From a virus, in the IMG/VR virus record IMGVR_UViG_3300032607_001281, positions 1-25,874 of that record: a stretch of DNA of 25,874 nt; one strand, given 5' to 3'. The position numbers and the translations under genes were made by a program. Shown here one piece after another: positions 6,903-15,163 of this stretch. The notes under the pieces are model-generated. The model was not told the origin of the DNA. It saw only the letters and a program-made list of their open reading frames with translations, and did not search any database. Position 1 is the first letter of the stretch, and the number at the start of each line of letters is the position of its first letter.

Positions 6903-9900
6903 ATGTCAAGAAGACAAATAGAACACGCATACTACGTATTTAATCCAGGAGCCAATACGATTACTATTCCAAGAATAGTAAGACAAGACCGATTAATGCT
7001 CATTACAAATACCACTCAAGGTAAAGTAATCTATAACTTCTCCGACACCAACCTAGGCGCAGTTTCTTTTGCAGTTGACAATGAAGTTGGATACGAGCCA
7101 AAAACAATAATTACCCTTAAGTATAATTGTTCAACAATGGCTGCTACGGATTCACTTGCAATTATTGTTGATGAGCCAGCAGAAACAGTAACATTTACAG
7201 AACCACTTATGGATGCAGTAAATAAACTAAGAGTTTCTCCACCACAATCTTTAATGGATACAGACTTTGAATATGGTATTCAAAGCTCTAAGTGGGAAGC
7301 CCTGGTTTTAACATCAAATTATCCATCATTCTTTTCTAGAGCAACAGGCGGAAACTCATTTGACGTAGTCAGCGTAACTGGAGACGGTGTATCACCAAGA
7401 TCTACAGTAACCGTAGTAGTTTCTAGCCCAGCAACAGAACTACTTGCAGGAGATGTTGTTTCACTTCAAGACACAAAGAACCCTTTAGCTGAAGGAACTT
7501 TTCCAGTTGAAATAGTAAGCGCAGATGGTTTTACATTTACATATCTAGCAAACGGAATTGTCAGTGGATCAATTGCTGACGGAAGCCTTACATCAGTTAC
7601 TGGTGGAGGAATTTATGATAACGCACACATTCCAGGCGGAAGCGATGCTATCGGACTTCAAGGATGGTCTGCCCAATCAGACGGAGCAGCACAATCTACA
7701 ATCACAATTACAACAAGCACGGCTCACGGACTTCTTCCAGGAACTCCAATCCTAATCGGAAGCCAAAACCCAAGTTGCTCAATCAAGGGATCTTGGCGTA
7801 TATTTAACGTTTCAGCTCCAAATCAAATGAAATTTAGGATGGATTCTCAAGTTGCTAACCCAGTTATTACAACTGGAGTAGGACTTTATGCAAAGCCAAA
7901 TGGATATGTACAGCACAGACCACACGATGGCGGAGTTATTCTTTCAACAACAGACAACGTCTGTGGAGTAAGAGTTATTCGTCAAACACGTCGTGCCTTT
8001 AGATATCAGTCAGGAAAGTCAATTCAGTTCTCAACTGGTGTAAAGTTTACCCCAACCTTTGACGTAGATCAGATATCAGTAGCTGGAGTTTTGATCGGAA
8101 ATCAGGCTGTAACTGTCCGTACAATTCAAGACCACGGAATGCAACCAGGCGCAAGGATTAAGGTAGACGGAGTTCTTACAGCAGGATCATATAACCCATG
8201 GAACGGCAAGTTTACAGTTACACAGGTTTTAGGAACAAATGAGTTCCAGTACGTGATGCCACTTACACAAAACTTAACTGCTACAGATCAATTCCCAGGA
8301 GGAGTTGATGTTTCGGTTACTGTTTACAAATGGGAGGGTGCTGCAACAAGAACTGGTATGTTCAATGACCAAAACGGATTCTTCCTTGAATTTGATGGCA
8401 CATACTTATATGCAGTTAGAAGATTTACCAAGAAAGATCTATTCGGTAAAGTTGCTGCAACTAAGTTCTCAAACACCATTACGGGAATAAATACAAGATT
8501 TAGAAAACAATTACTAGTTGGAGATCAGATTGTAATTAAGGGAGCAAATTATACAATTTCTGAAATTGCATCAGATACTAATCTAAAGGTTACACCAGCA
8601 TATAAGGGAGACTCTGTAGCAAACTCTTCTTATGTACTAACTCAAGAAATTCGAGTTCCTCAAACTGAATGGAATGTAGACAAGCTTGACGGAAAAGGTC
8701 CTTCAGGGTATACGCTAGACCCTTCATTAATGCAGATGGCCTATATCGACTACACCTGGTATGGTGCAGGATTTATTAGATTTGGTTTTAGAGGCACAGA
8801 AGGAAATATTGTTTATTGCCACAAGATGCCTAACAATAACAGAAATACAGAAGCTTACATGCGATCTGGAAACCTTCCAGCAAGATATGAAGCAATCAAC
8901 TCACCGTTCTTTAGTACAAAACTAAAGGCGGGATCTTCAGGAATAGTTGGATCAGCACTAGCCCCAACAATGATTGTTATGTATGTTGATAGCGTTAAGT
9001 TTTGGCCATCATCAGGATTCTTGGTAATAAAAGACGCAAGCAATTTTGAGATTTGTTCTTACACAATTACTAATACAAATTATAATGAAATTGCACAAGG
9101 TTATCCTGTTAATATAAACAGAAGACAACCAATGGTTTCTTATCTACAAGGTACAGCAATAACTCTTTCTGGGTCATCAAATAATGCCACATACCTTCCA
9201 GATAATACTATTACAAACGGAACAGGAATTGCACAAGTTTCTGTTCAAACAATTACAAATACATGTGCTCCAGTAATTAGCCACTGGGGTTCATCAGTTA
9301 TCATGGACGGTAAGTTTGATGATGATAAGAACTTTATCTTTACCGCTGGTATGCAGAGATTTGTAAACGTTTCAGGTTCTGGCGAAGTTATTGCAAAAAT
9401 TGCTTCAAAGTCTGCCACAGCAGGAGTTGCAACAGTAACAACTGCCGCACCTCATAACTTGCAGGTAGGATATCCAGTTGTAGTTTCTGATGTAAAAACT
9501 GTAGCGTCAATAACAAGTATTCAAAGAACTTCTGCATCTAATATAAGAATTACTACTCAAGGTTCTCACAATTTTGTTCTTGGACAAAATGTAACAATAT
9601 CAAACTCAGTTCTTTCTAGAAATCTTCAAAATGGTCAAATTTCTACTGGCGCAGTAACTACTGTTTTAAATGGAGCTAGGGACATAACTGCAGTACCAGC
9701 ATCAAACCAATTCGATGTAACACTTGTTGGAGTTTACGGATACACTGCTCAAGCACAAACATCTTCAATTGCTACTGAACTTACAACATTTAATGGCACA
9801 TACACAGCAAGCGCAGTAACAAGCAATACAATTCAATACACTATCCCATTTGGAACAACAATTCCAGTTAGCATTGTTACTCCACAAGGATCTGTTTCTC

Positions 9901-10463
9901 AAAGCTTTGGTACAAAGGCAGTTGCAAGACCACTTCTATCAATTAGAATTGCGCCATCTGCTGATAATGGAATCGGACGAAATTACGGAAAAAGAGAAAC
10001 ATTAAACACTATGCAGTTGGCACTTAGCTCGCTAGGTATTCTTGCTCAAGGAGCTTTCCTAATTCAGGGTATTTACAACCCTTCATCTTTCCCTACTGGA
10101 GTATCTCTACCAACAGATTGGGAAAGTATTAGAGTACCTGGTGGATCATTATCTCAGGTTATTTATCATGACAATACTGGAATAACTGGATCTACTATAA
10201 CTAACCCTCTAACAACAATTAGAGGTGGAGACCAGGCGTTTGCCTTCTACACCGACGGTACTGGTGGTACAAACTATTCAGCAACTACCTTTGATTTATC
10301 AAAGGTTAAAGACCTCGGAACATCAATTCTTTCTGGAGATGGAAACTACAAAGCCCCAGGATTCCCAAATGGTCCAGATATTTTAACAATCGTTGCAACA
10401 AACCTAGGATTAACATCTGGAGACATTTCAGCTCGTTTATCTTGGACAGAAGCTCAGGCATAA
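6903..10463 (+). CDS. Large virion structural / tail-fibre-associated protein (1186 aa)
   Basis: The largest gene here. Ribosome site AGGAGA precedes the ATG. Residues 1-90 form a small beta domain. Residues 110-131 (RVSPPQSLMDTDFEYGIQ...), 358-379 (the RQTRRAFRYQSG region) and 611-662 (DYTWYGAGFIRF ... NTEAYMRSGNLPARYE) match blocks I associate with large fibre/baseplate-type structural proteins of environmental tailed phages, especially marine ones. Between them are repeated beta modules around an AHG/DHG/PHN/SHN core followed by LxxG and a V/I-rich strand, at about residues 274, 410, 849 and 887. These look like stacked Ig-like or gene-conversion-prone repeats. No enzymatic motif is seen. 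It may be the platform on which the following adhesins sit; that is inference. Confidence 0.78.
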   Translation: MSRRQIEHAYYVFNPGANTITIPRIVRQDRLMLITNTTQGKVIYNFSDTNLGAVSFAVDNEVGYEPKTIITLKYNCSTMAATDSLAIIVDEPAETVTFTEPLMDAVNKLRVSPPQSLMDTDFEYGIQSSKWEALVLTSNYPSFFSRATGGNSFDVVSVTGDGVSPRSTVTVVVSSPATELLAGDVVSLQDTKNPLAEGTFPVEIVSADGFTFTYLANGIVSGSIADGSLTSVTGGGIYDNAHIPGGSDAIGLQGWSAQSDGAAQSTITITTSTAHGLLPGTPILIGSQNPSCSIKGSWRIFNVSAPNQMKFRMDSQVANPVITTGVGLYAKPNGYVQHRPHDGGVILSTTDNVCGVRVIRQTRRAFRYQSGKSIQFSTGVKFTPTFDVDQISVAGVLIGNQAVTVRTIQDHGMQPGARIKVDGVLTAGSYNPWNGKFTVTQVLGTNEFQYVMPLTQNLTATDQFPGGVDVSVTVYKWEGAATRTGMFNDQNGFFLEFDGTYLYAVRRFTKKDLFGKVAATKFSNTITGINTRFRKQLLVGDQIVIKGANYTISEIASDTNLKVTPAYKGDSVANSSYVLTQEIRVPQTEWNVDKLDGKGPSGYTLDPSLMQMAYIDYTWYGAGFIRFGFRGTEGNIVYCHKMPNNNRNTEAYMRSGNLPARYEAINSPFFSTKLKAGSSGIVGSALAPTMIVMYVDSVKFWPSSGFLVIKDASNFEICSYTITNTNYNEIAQGYPVNINRRQPMVSYLQGTAITLSGSSNNATYLPDNTITNGTGIAQVSVQTITNTCAPVISHWGSSVIMDGKFDDDKNFIFTAGMQRFVNVSGSGEVIAKIASKSATAGVATVTTAAPHNLQVGYPVVVSDVKTVASITSIQRTSASNIRITTQGSHNFVLGQNVTISNSVLSRNLQNGQISTGAVTTVLNGARDITAVPASNQFDVTLVGVYGYTAQAQTSSIATELTTFNGTYTASAVTSNTIQYTIPFGTTIPVSIVTPQGSVSQSFGTKAVARPLLSIRIAPSADNGIGRNYGKRETLNTMQLALSSLGILAQGAFLIQGIYNPSSFPTGVSLPTDWESIRVPGGSLSQVIYHDNTGITGSTITNPLTTIRGGDQAFAFYTDGTGGTNYSATTFDLSKVKDLGTSILSGDGNYKAPGFPNGPDILTIVATNLGLTSGDISARLSWTEAQA

Positions 10464-10475
10464 AGGGAGTATAAA

Positions 10476-13145
10476 ATGGCAGCACCAGATCTTCCAATTA
10501 TTGGCACCGCTACAAAAACAGGATCCACAACAGCAACTGTTGCATTTGCGGCACCACTAGTTGATGGCGGGTCCACAATTACTGGCTACACTGCTTTATC
10601 AAACCCTGGTAGTATATCTGCTTCATCAACAACATCCCCAATTACAGTTACAGGATTACAACCTGGAACAAATTATACTTTTACAGTAACAGCTACTAAC
10701 GGCGATGGAACCTCTGGCCCTTCTTCTCCAAGCAATAGCATAACAACAGATTCTACTGCACCAGATGCCCCAACAATTGGTATTGCTACAAAAACAGGAA
10801 CATCGACAGCCACTATTGCGTTTTCAGCACCAGTATCTAATGGTGGATCACCAGTTGCTATCTACACGGCCACATCTTTACCTAGTGGTGTTACTGTTAC
10901 GGGAACATCTTCACCTATTACCCTTACTGGATTAACTTCCGCAACAGCGTACACATTTACCGTAACTGCAACAAACTCTATAGGTACTTCTAGTCCATCA
11001 CAAGCAAGTAATAGCGTAACTACAGATTATATAAATCCTAATTCCCCTGGTGCCCCAACAATTAACACAGCCACAAAAACGGGCTCAACAACAGCAACTG
11101 TTGCATACACTGCGCCAGCTTCAGATGGCGGATACGCAATTACCAGTTACACTGCTTCATCAACTCCTGGCGGTATTACTGGAACTCTTTCCCAAGCAGG
11201 AAGCGGAACAATTTCTATCACAGGACTGACACCTGGAACAGACTACACCTTTATAGTCTTTGCAACTAACTCACAAGGCGATGGTACTAACTCATCTGCA
11301 AGTACTACAATAAATACAGATGCCGCAGCACCTTCTGCACCAACAATTGGCACAGCCACAAAAACGGGCTCAACAACAGCAACTGTTGCATTTACTCCAC
11401 CAACTCAAAATAACGGAGCAGCAGTAACTGGTTACACAGTTACATCAACCCCTGGTGGCAATACGGCTACTGGATCATCGTCTCCAATTAATATTACAGG
11501 ATTAACTCCTTCAACTGCATATACATTTACAGTAACGGCAACAAACTCGGCGGGAACCTCTGTTGCTTCTGCACCAAGTAATCAAATTACATCAGACGCC
11601 ACAGTTCCTGACGCACCAACGGTTGGTACAGCCGTAAAACTAACGTCAACAACAGCACGGATTGCATTTACACCACCAGCTTCAACTGGGGGAGCATCTA
11701 TTTCTAGCTACACAGTTACATCAACTCCTGGAAACATTGTTGCTTCAGGATCAGCATCTCCTATTACGGTTCTAGGATTGACACCTGCAACTGCCTACAC
11801 TTTCAAAGTAGTAGCAACTAACTTTGTTGGAAATGGTGCACAATCTGCTGCAAGTAATAGCATAACTACAGACGCTACAGACGTATATGTACCTGGAGCT
11901 CCAACAATAGGCACTGGTACAAAAACTGGCTCAACAACAGCAACTGTTGCATTTACCGCACCAGTATCAAATGGCGGAGCAGCAATAATTGGTTATATTG
12001 GTACAGCAACACAAACTGGAGCAACACCTCCTGCTGGCATTATTGCTTCATCTACAACATCACCAATTACTTTTACAGGATTAATCCCTGCAACTCATTA
12101 CACATTTAAAGTAGCAGCAGTTAACTCAGTTGGAACTGGCCCTCAGTCTGCTGAAAGTAATATTATAAATACAGACACAGCACCACCTGGAGCACCAACA
12201 GTCGGAGTCGCCGCAAAGACAGGCGCTACCTCTGCAACACTTACATTTACTCCCCCAACCGTAACTAATGGCCAGACAGTAACTGGATACACGGTATCAT
12301 CGACCCCACTTGGTGGCTCAGGTGCGGGAGCTACTTCACCAATTCTTATTACAGGTCTTACTCCAGCCACAGCCTATACCTTTAAAATTAGAGCCATCAC
12401 TAGTTCTTCTGAAGGCGAGCAGTCAATTTCAAGTAATATTATTACAACCGATTTTGGATCCTCAGCTAATTATGCTACATTGTCAAATCAAATTGAGACA
12501 ATTAAAACAAAAATTAATGCTTTAACATCTACATCTTTAAACGCAGAGCAAATATTGTATGTTTCAAAATCTTTAATGATTTTATCTGAAGCACTTGGCG
12601 TAGAAGATGTTGTAGAAGCTACTGCAAATGCAATTGATAGAATTGATGACGCAGGCGCAGCAGCAATTACACTTGTTAGCGGAACGGCAAATGGAGTAGC
12701 AGTATCAAGCTTATCAAGTAAGTACACTACGCTACAAGCAACATATGATAACATTAACCCTAGAGTTACTTCTCTAGAAGGCGTAATTACAAACCAAGAA
12801 TCAAACATTGCAACAGCATCAGCATTAGCAGCAAGCGCTGGATATAATCCATGGTCAGTTGTAACTGCAAGCAAGCTTTTAGTTAATAGAGACAGAGTTT
12901 TTATTAATACTCCTACTGGTCAAGGCGGAGTAGGCGGACTAACTTTAACTCTTCCAGCAGGACCTGGAATAGGTGCTGTTGTAGAAATAGTAGATATCTC
13001 TGGAAATGCTTCAACAAACTTCTTTACTATAGCTAGAAACGGTGAATTAATTCAAGGCGCAGCAGAAGACCTTATCTTCAACGTAAACAATAAAGCTATG
13101 AAATTAATATATTCAAATACTGCAAAGGGATGGAGAATCGCATAA
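10476..13145 (+). CDS. Tail fibre with seven fibronectin type III repeats (889 aa)
   Basis: AAAGGGAG precedes the ATG at 10476. Residues 1-660 are seven FnIII-like domains of about 90 residues, each opening APxxPTIGTATKTGSTTAT, carrying GYT, ITxTGLTPATAYTF and ending SNxITTD. FnIII arrays are common spacer or carbohydrate-binding modules in phage tail proteins. Residues about 666-725 form a helical module (IETIKTKINALTS...LGVEDVVEAT) that recurs as the main part of the separate gene at 14495. The C-terminal hundred residues (DRVFINTP, LTLTLPAGPG, IARNG, AEDL, GWRIA) are the fold often seen at the tip of phage fibres. So the order is array, coil, tip. It overlaps the next gene by one base (TAATG). 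Confidence 0.88.
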   Translation: MAAPDLPIIGTATKTGSTTATVAFAAPLVDGGSTITGYTALSNPGSISASSTTSPITVTGLQPGTNYTFTVTATNGDGTSGPSSPSNSITTDSTAPDAPTIGIATKTGTSTATIAFSAPVSNGGSPVAIYTATSLPSGVTVTGTSSPITLTGLTSATAYTFTVTATNSIGTSSPSQASNSVTTDYINPNSPGAPTINTATKTGSTTATVAYTAPASDGGYAITSYTASSTPGGITGTLSQAGSGTISITGLTPGTDYTFIVFATNSQGDGTNSSASTTINTDAAAPSAPTIGTATKTGSTTATVAFTPPTQNNGAAVTGYTVTSTPGGNTATGSSSPINITGLTPSTAYTFTVTATNSAGTSVASAPSNQITSDATVPDAPTVGTAVKLTSTTARIAFTPPASTGGASISSYTVTSTPGNIVASGSASPITVLGLTPATAYTFKVVATNFVGNGAQSAASNSITTDATDVYVPGAPTIGTGTKTGSTTATVAFTAPVSNGGAAIIGYIGTATQTGATPPAGIIASSTTSPITFTGLIPATHYTFKVAAVNSVGTGPQSAESNIINTDTAPPGAPTVGVAAKTGATSATLTFTPPTVTNGQTVTGYTVSSTPLGGSGAGATSPILITGLTPATAYTFKIRAITSSSEGEQSISSNIITTDFGSSANYATLSNQIETIKTKINALTSTSLNAEQILYVSKSLMILSEALGVEDVVEATANAIDRIDDAGAAAITLVSGTANGVAVSSLSSKYTTLQATYDNINPRVTSLEGVITNQESNIATASALAASAGYNPWSVVTASKLLVNRDRVFINTPTGQGGVGGLTLTLPAGPGIGAVVEIVDISGNASTNFFTIARNGELIQGAAEDLIFNVNNKAMKLIYSNTAKGWRIA
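11066..11106 (+). repeat. 41-bp repeat in FnIII domain 3
   Basis: Identical over 41 bases to 11351-11391 in FnIII domain 4; shorter near-identical stretches occur in domains 1 and 6 (near 10516 and 11930). The identity includes synonymous sites, which points to recent duplication or recombination among domains. Confidence 0.85.
11351..11391 (+). repeat. 41-bp repeat in FnIII domain 4
   Basis: Second copy of the segment at 11066-11106, in the same reading frame. Confidence 0.85.
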
Positions 13146-14080
13146 TGGCATCATTAGACTCGCTTTTAACATTATCATCGGGACTTAAGGCTTCTGATTT
13201 AGCAACAATTGGAGTAACTGGTGCAGCACTTGGAATTACACCTACATCACTTGGAGTTAAAACTGGAATAGATAACGAATTCACAGAAGTAACAGATGGC
13301 TCAAGATTTCCATACCACATCCCTACCCTTTATACAATTAATAATAGAAACCCTACTTGGTCTGGTGCATGGAGCTCTGGTGACGGCTGGGGAGCGTACT
13401 ACAACTATTTAAACTCTCCTAATGATACTGAAAGAAATTTTCATATGGCACTGGGACGCCACAATAGACAAAACACAACCTCATATTCTTCTTTAGAAAA
13501 TCGTGCACACTGTGTGATGCAATTTGCAAGAGGGAACGTGGTTGGTGGAGGGCAAGTCCATAATATTATGGAAGATTCTGGATATCAAGGATTTTCAATG
13601 AGATCTATGTTTATTAGAAACTTTCATCCAACTTTATCTAAAACAATTACACTTTACGGTTGGTACTCAAACTACTGGGCACAAGGCTATGAGGGCTCAG
13701 CAATGTATTATGGAATTCCAACTGGTGGTGGAAAGTTATACTCCCAAGCTACAGGCATGACCTGGACAACTATGAATAACCGTTCTGGTGGAAACTCTAA
13801 CTACACATGGAGCGGAACTATGACAATTCCAGCACAAACAACAGCATTCTTTTGCCAGACAGCAACATACTATTGGTGGCAGGGTGGATACGGTGGTAAG
13901 GCTCTAGAGGTAAATAAACTTTATGATCTTAACACTACATTTTCAGATAAATGGATTCAGCCAGATATGAGAATGACTATGACAGCAATGAACTATGCAG
14001 ACCTAGACGATACAGCATATAACGGAGTTTCATCCTTCCGACTCTGGAACAGATGTGCAACACTTTATGGAGACAGATAA
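13145..14080 (+). CDS. Putative receptor-binding protein 1, aromatic-rich (311 aa)
   Basis: The start at 13145 is preferred to the in-frame ATG at 13130 because it forms a TAATG overlap with the upstream stop and has GGATGGAG about 9 bases upstream. A short N-terminal helical or low-complexity segment (residues 1-45) probably attaches to the virion. The rest is very rich in Trp, Tyr, Gly, Asn and Ser (TWSGAWSSGDGWGAYYNY, YYWWQGGYGGK), a composition typical of beta-rich carbohydrate-binding fibre tips. Unlike the two larger aromatic-rich proteins downstream it lacks their SSQNY(D/E)ESR and TWDNNW blocks, so I treat it as a separate type. It is followed with a TAATG overlap by a fibre-assembly chaperone-like gene, which supports its role as a fibre. 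Confidence 0.68.
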   Translation: MASLDSLLTLSSGLKASDLATIGVTGAALGITPTSLGVKTGIDNEFTEVTDGSRFPYHIPTLYTINNRNPTWSGAWSSGDGWGAYYNYLNSPNDTERNFHMALGRHNRQNTTSYSSLENRAHCVMQFARGNVVGGGQVHNIMEDSGYQGFSMRSMFIRNFHPTLSKTITLYGWYSNYWAQGYEGSAMYYGIPTGGGKLYSQATGMTWTTMNNRSGGNSNYTWSGTMTIPAQTTAFFCQTATYYWWQGGYGGKALEVNKLYDLNTTFSDKWIQPDMRMTMTAMNYADLDDTAYNGVSSFRLWNRCATLYGDR

Positions 14081-14457
14081 TGTATTATATTCAATTTGAC
14101 GAAAACGGAATTCAAGAACAAACAACAATTGCTGAAGAGTCCCCAGGACAGGATTGGCACGTGATTCCTTCTAACAACGACGGAAAATTTTATAAGTTGT
14201 TAAATGAAGTTCCAGTTGCAATGACGGAAAAAGAATTAGAGGATTATCGATTTGGCCTAAAAAGAACTTGGGTTATTCAAGATGCAAGAAATAAAAGAGA
14301 TCGAGCTCTAATCGAATCGGACTGGACGCAATTAGCTACATCTCCATTATCTGATGCAAAAAAGACGGAGTGGGAAACCTATAGACAAGCACTAAGAGAC
14401 CTTCCAGATAATATATCTGAAGACCTAACCTATACCCTTCCAGAGGTACCAGTATAA
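14080..14457 (+). CDS. Tail fibre assembly chaperone-like protein (125 aa)
   Basis: The start at 14080 overlaps the upstream stop (TAATG), with TGGAGA about 8 bases before; an earlier in-frame ATG at 14053 lies inside the previous gene. Residues 70-109 (ARNKRDRALIESDWTQLATS, then PLSDAKKTEWETYRQALRDL) match the C-terminal helical signature of phage tail assembly chaperones of the PF16778 type (RN..L..SDWTQ...PL...K..W..YRQ.LRD.P). Such proteins help fold or attach the fibre encoded just upstream, here the aromatic-rich protein. Cytoplasmic, probably not in the mature virion. Confidence 0.85.
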   Translation: MYYIQFDENGIQEQTTIAEESPGQDWHVIPSNNDGKFYKLLNEVPVAMTEKELEDYRFGLKRTWVIQDARNKRDRALIESDWTQLATSPLSDAKKTEWETYRQALRDLPDNISEDLTYTLPEVPV

Positions 14458-14466
14458 TGAGTTTTA

Positions 14467-14487
14467 TGATACAATATTCTAGAGGAG
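14467..14487 (+). promoter_or_regulatory. Extended -10 and ribosome site before the 14495 gene
   Basis: TGATACAAT at 14467-14475 is an extended -10; AGAGGAG at 14481-14487 is the ribosome site. A TATAAT also occurs at 14453-14458 across the preceding stop codon. The bases from the ribosome site into the first codons strongly resemble those at 4452-4473, differing at only a few positions. Confidence 0.45.
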
Positions 14488-14494
14488 TAAACAA

Positions 14495-14818
14495 ATGACA
14501 ACACTTACCGCACAAATTGAGCTAGCAAAGACAAAGATTAACGCTTTGTCTGCGTCTACACTTACAACACAAGACATCGTATTCTTGGCTAAATCCCTCG
14601 AATCCCTTGGATCACTCCTGGGAGTTAACGACATTGTGGCAGTAACAAATACAAAAATTTCAGAGATCACAAATGCATCTAGCGGACAGGTTACAACAAT
14701 AACTAACGCAGGATCTTCTCAGGTAAATGCTGTGGTTACTTCTGGAAATCAACAAATCGCATTAGTAAATGCAGCAGTAGATAACTATAATCTATTCGTA
14801 AACATGGGAGTAATATAA
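14495..14818 (+). CDS. Small helical fibre-module protein (107 aa)
   Basis: Residues 3-56 (LTAQIELAKTKINALSASTL, then IVFLAKSLESLGSLLGVNDI) are a paralogue of the helical segment in the FnIII fibre at about residues 666-725. Residues 57-100 are repetitive (ITNASSGQVTTITNAGSSQV, then VTSGNQQIALVNAAVDNYN), consistent with a trimeric coiled coil. It looks like a stand-alone shaft or connector segment. It has its own promoter-like element and AGAGGAG ribosome site, and is followed one base later by a small beta-rich protein. Function not established. Confidence 0.72.
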   Translation: MTTLTAQIELAKTKINALSASTLTTQDIVFLAKSLESLGSLLGVNDIVAVTNTKISEITNASSGQVTTITNAGSSQVNAVVTSGNQQIALVNAAVDNYNLFVNMGVI

Positions 14819-14819
14819 A

Positions 14820-15137
14820 ATGGCACAAATTAGTTTACCAGCAAGACTTTTCGGAGGAAGCGTTTCAGTAACTGAGGCTCAGGTTTACACCGTCCCAGCA
14901 GGGGAGACAGATGTTATTACATCTATTACCCTATGTAACACTACCGACGTAGCACAACAGGCAAGCGCAAAATTCGCAGGCATTTTCTTTTTTAAGAATA
15001 TTGACCTAGCACCTCGTCAAATCACAGTTATAGATGTTAAGCAGGTTCTAAATGCAGGAGATGCAATTATTCTCAGTGCAGGTAACGCAACCTCTGTAAC
15101 AGCATTTATCTCTGGCGTAAAAATAACAGTAATTTAA
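14820..15137 (+). CDS. Small beta-rich tail-associated protein, copy 1 (105 aa)
   Basis: GGGAG in the end of the previous gene serves as ribosome site. The product is almost all beta-strand pattern: VYTVPAGETDVITSITLCNT, a middle IDLAPRQITVIDVKQVL, and the end NAGDAIILSAGNATSVTAFI followed by SGVKITV. The end has the same layout as the gene at 20002 (VNPGDRIFAQAS...LTISGVEVV), so the two are probably distant paralogues. In shape these resemble small beta-sandwich virion accessory or adhesin proteins. No enzyme motif. Confidence 0.72.
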   Translation: MAQISLPARLFGGSVSVTEAQVYTVPAGETDVITSITLCNTTDVAQQASAKFAGIFFFKNIDLAPRQITVIDVKQVLNAGDAIILSAGNATSVTAFISGVKITVI

Positions 15138-15163
15138 TTAAAGATATTTAGGAGAAATAAAAA

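Noticed and set aside
8305-8490. Out-of-frame ORF preceded by AGGAGGAG inside the 1186-residue gene
   Set aside because: The Shine-Dalgarno-like run is simply Gly-Gly codons in the main frame; the short product has no recognisable pattern and the main frame is clearly coding.
12488-12874. 128-codon minus-strand ORF in the C-terminal part of the FnIII fibre
   Set aside because: The plus strand codes for conserved fibre modules here; the minus frame has no ribosome site or family pattern.
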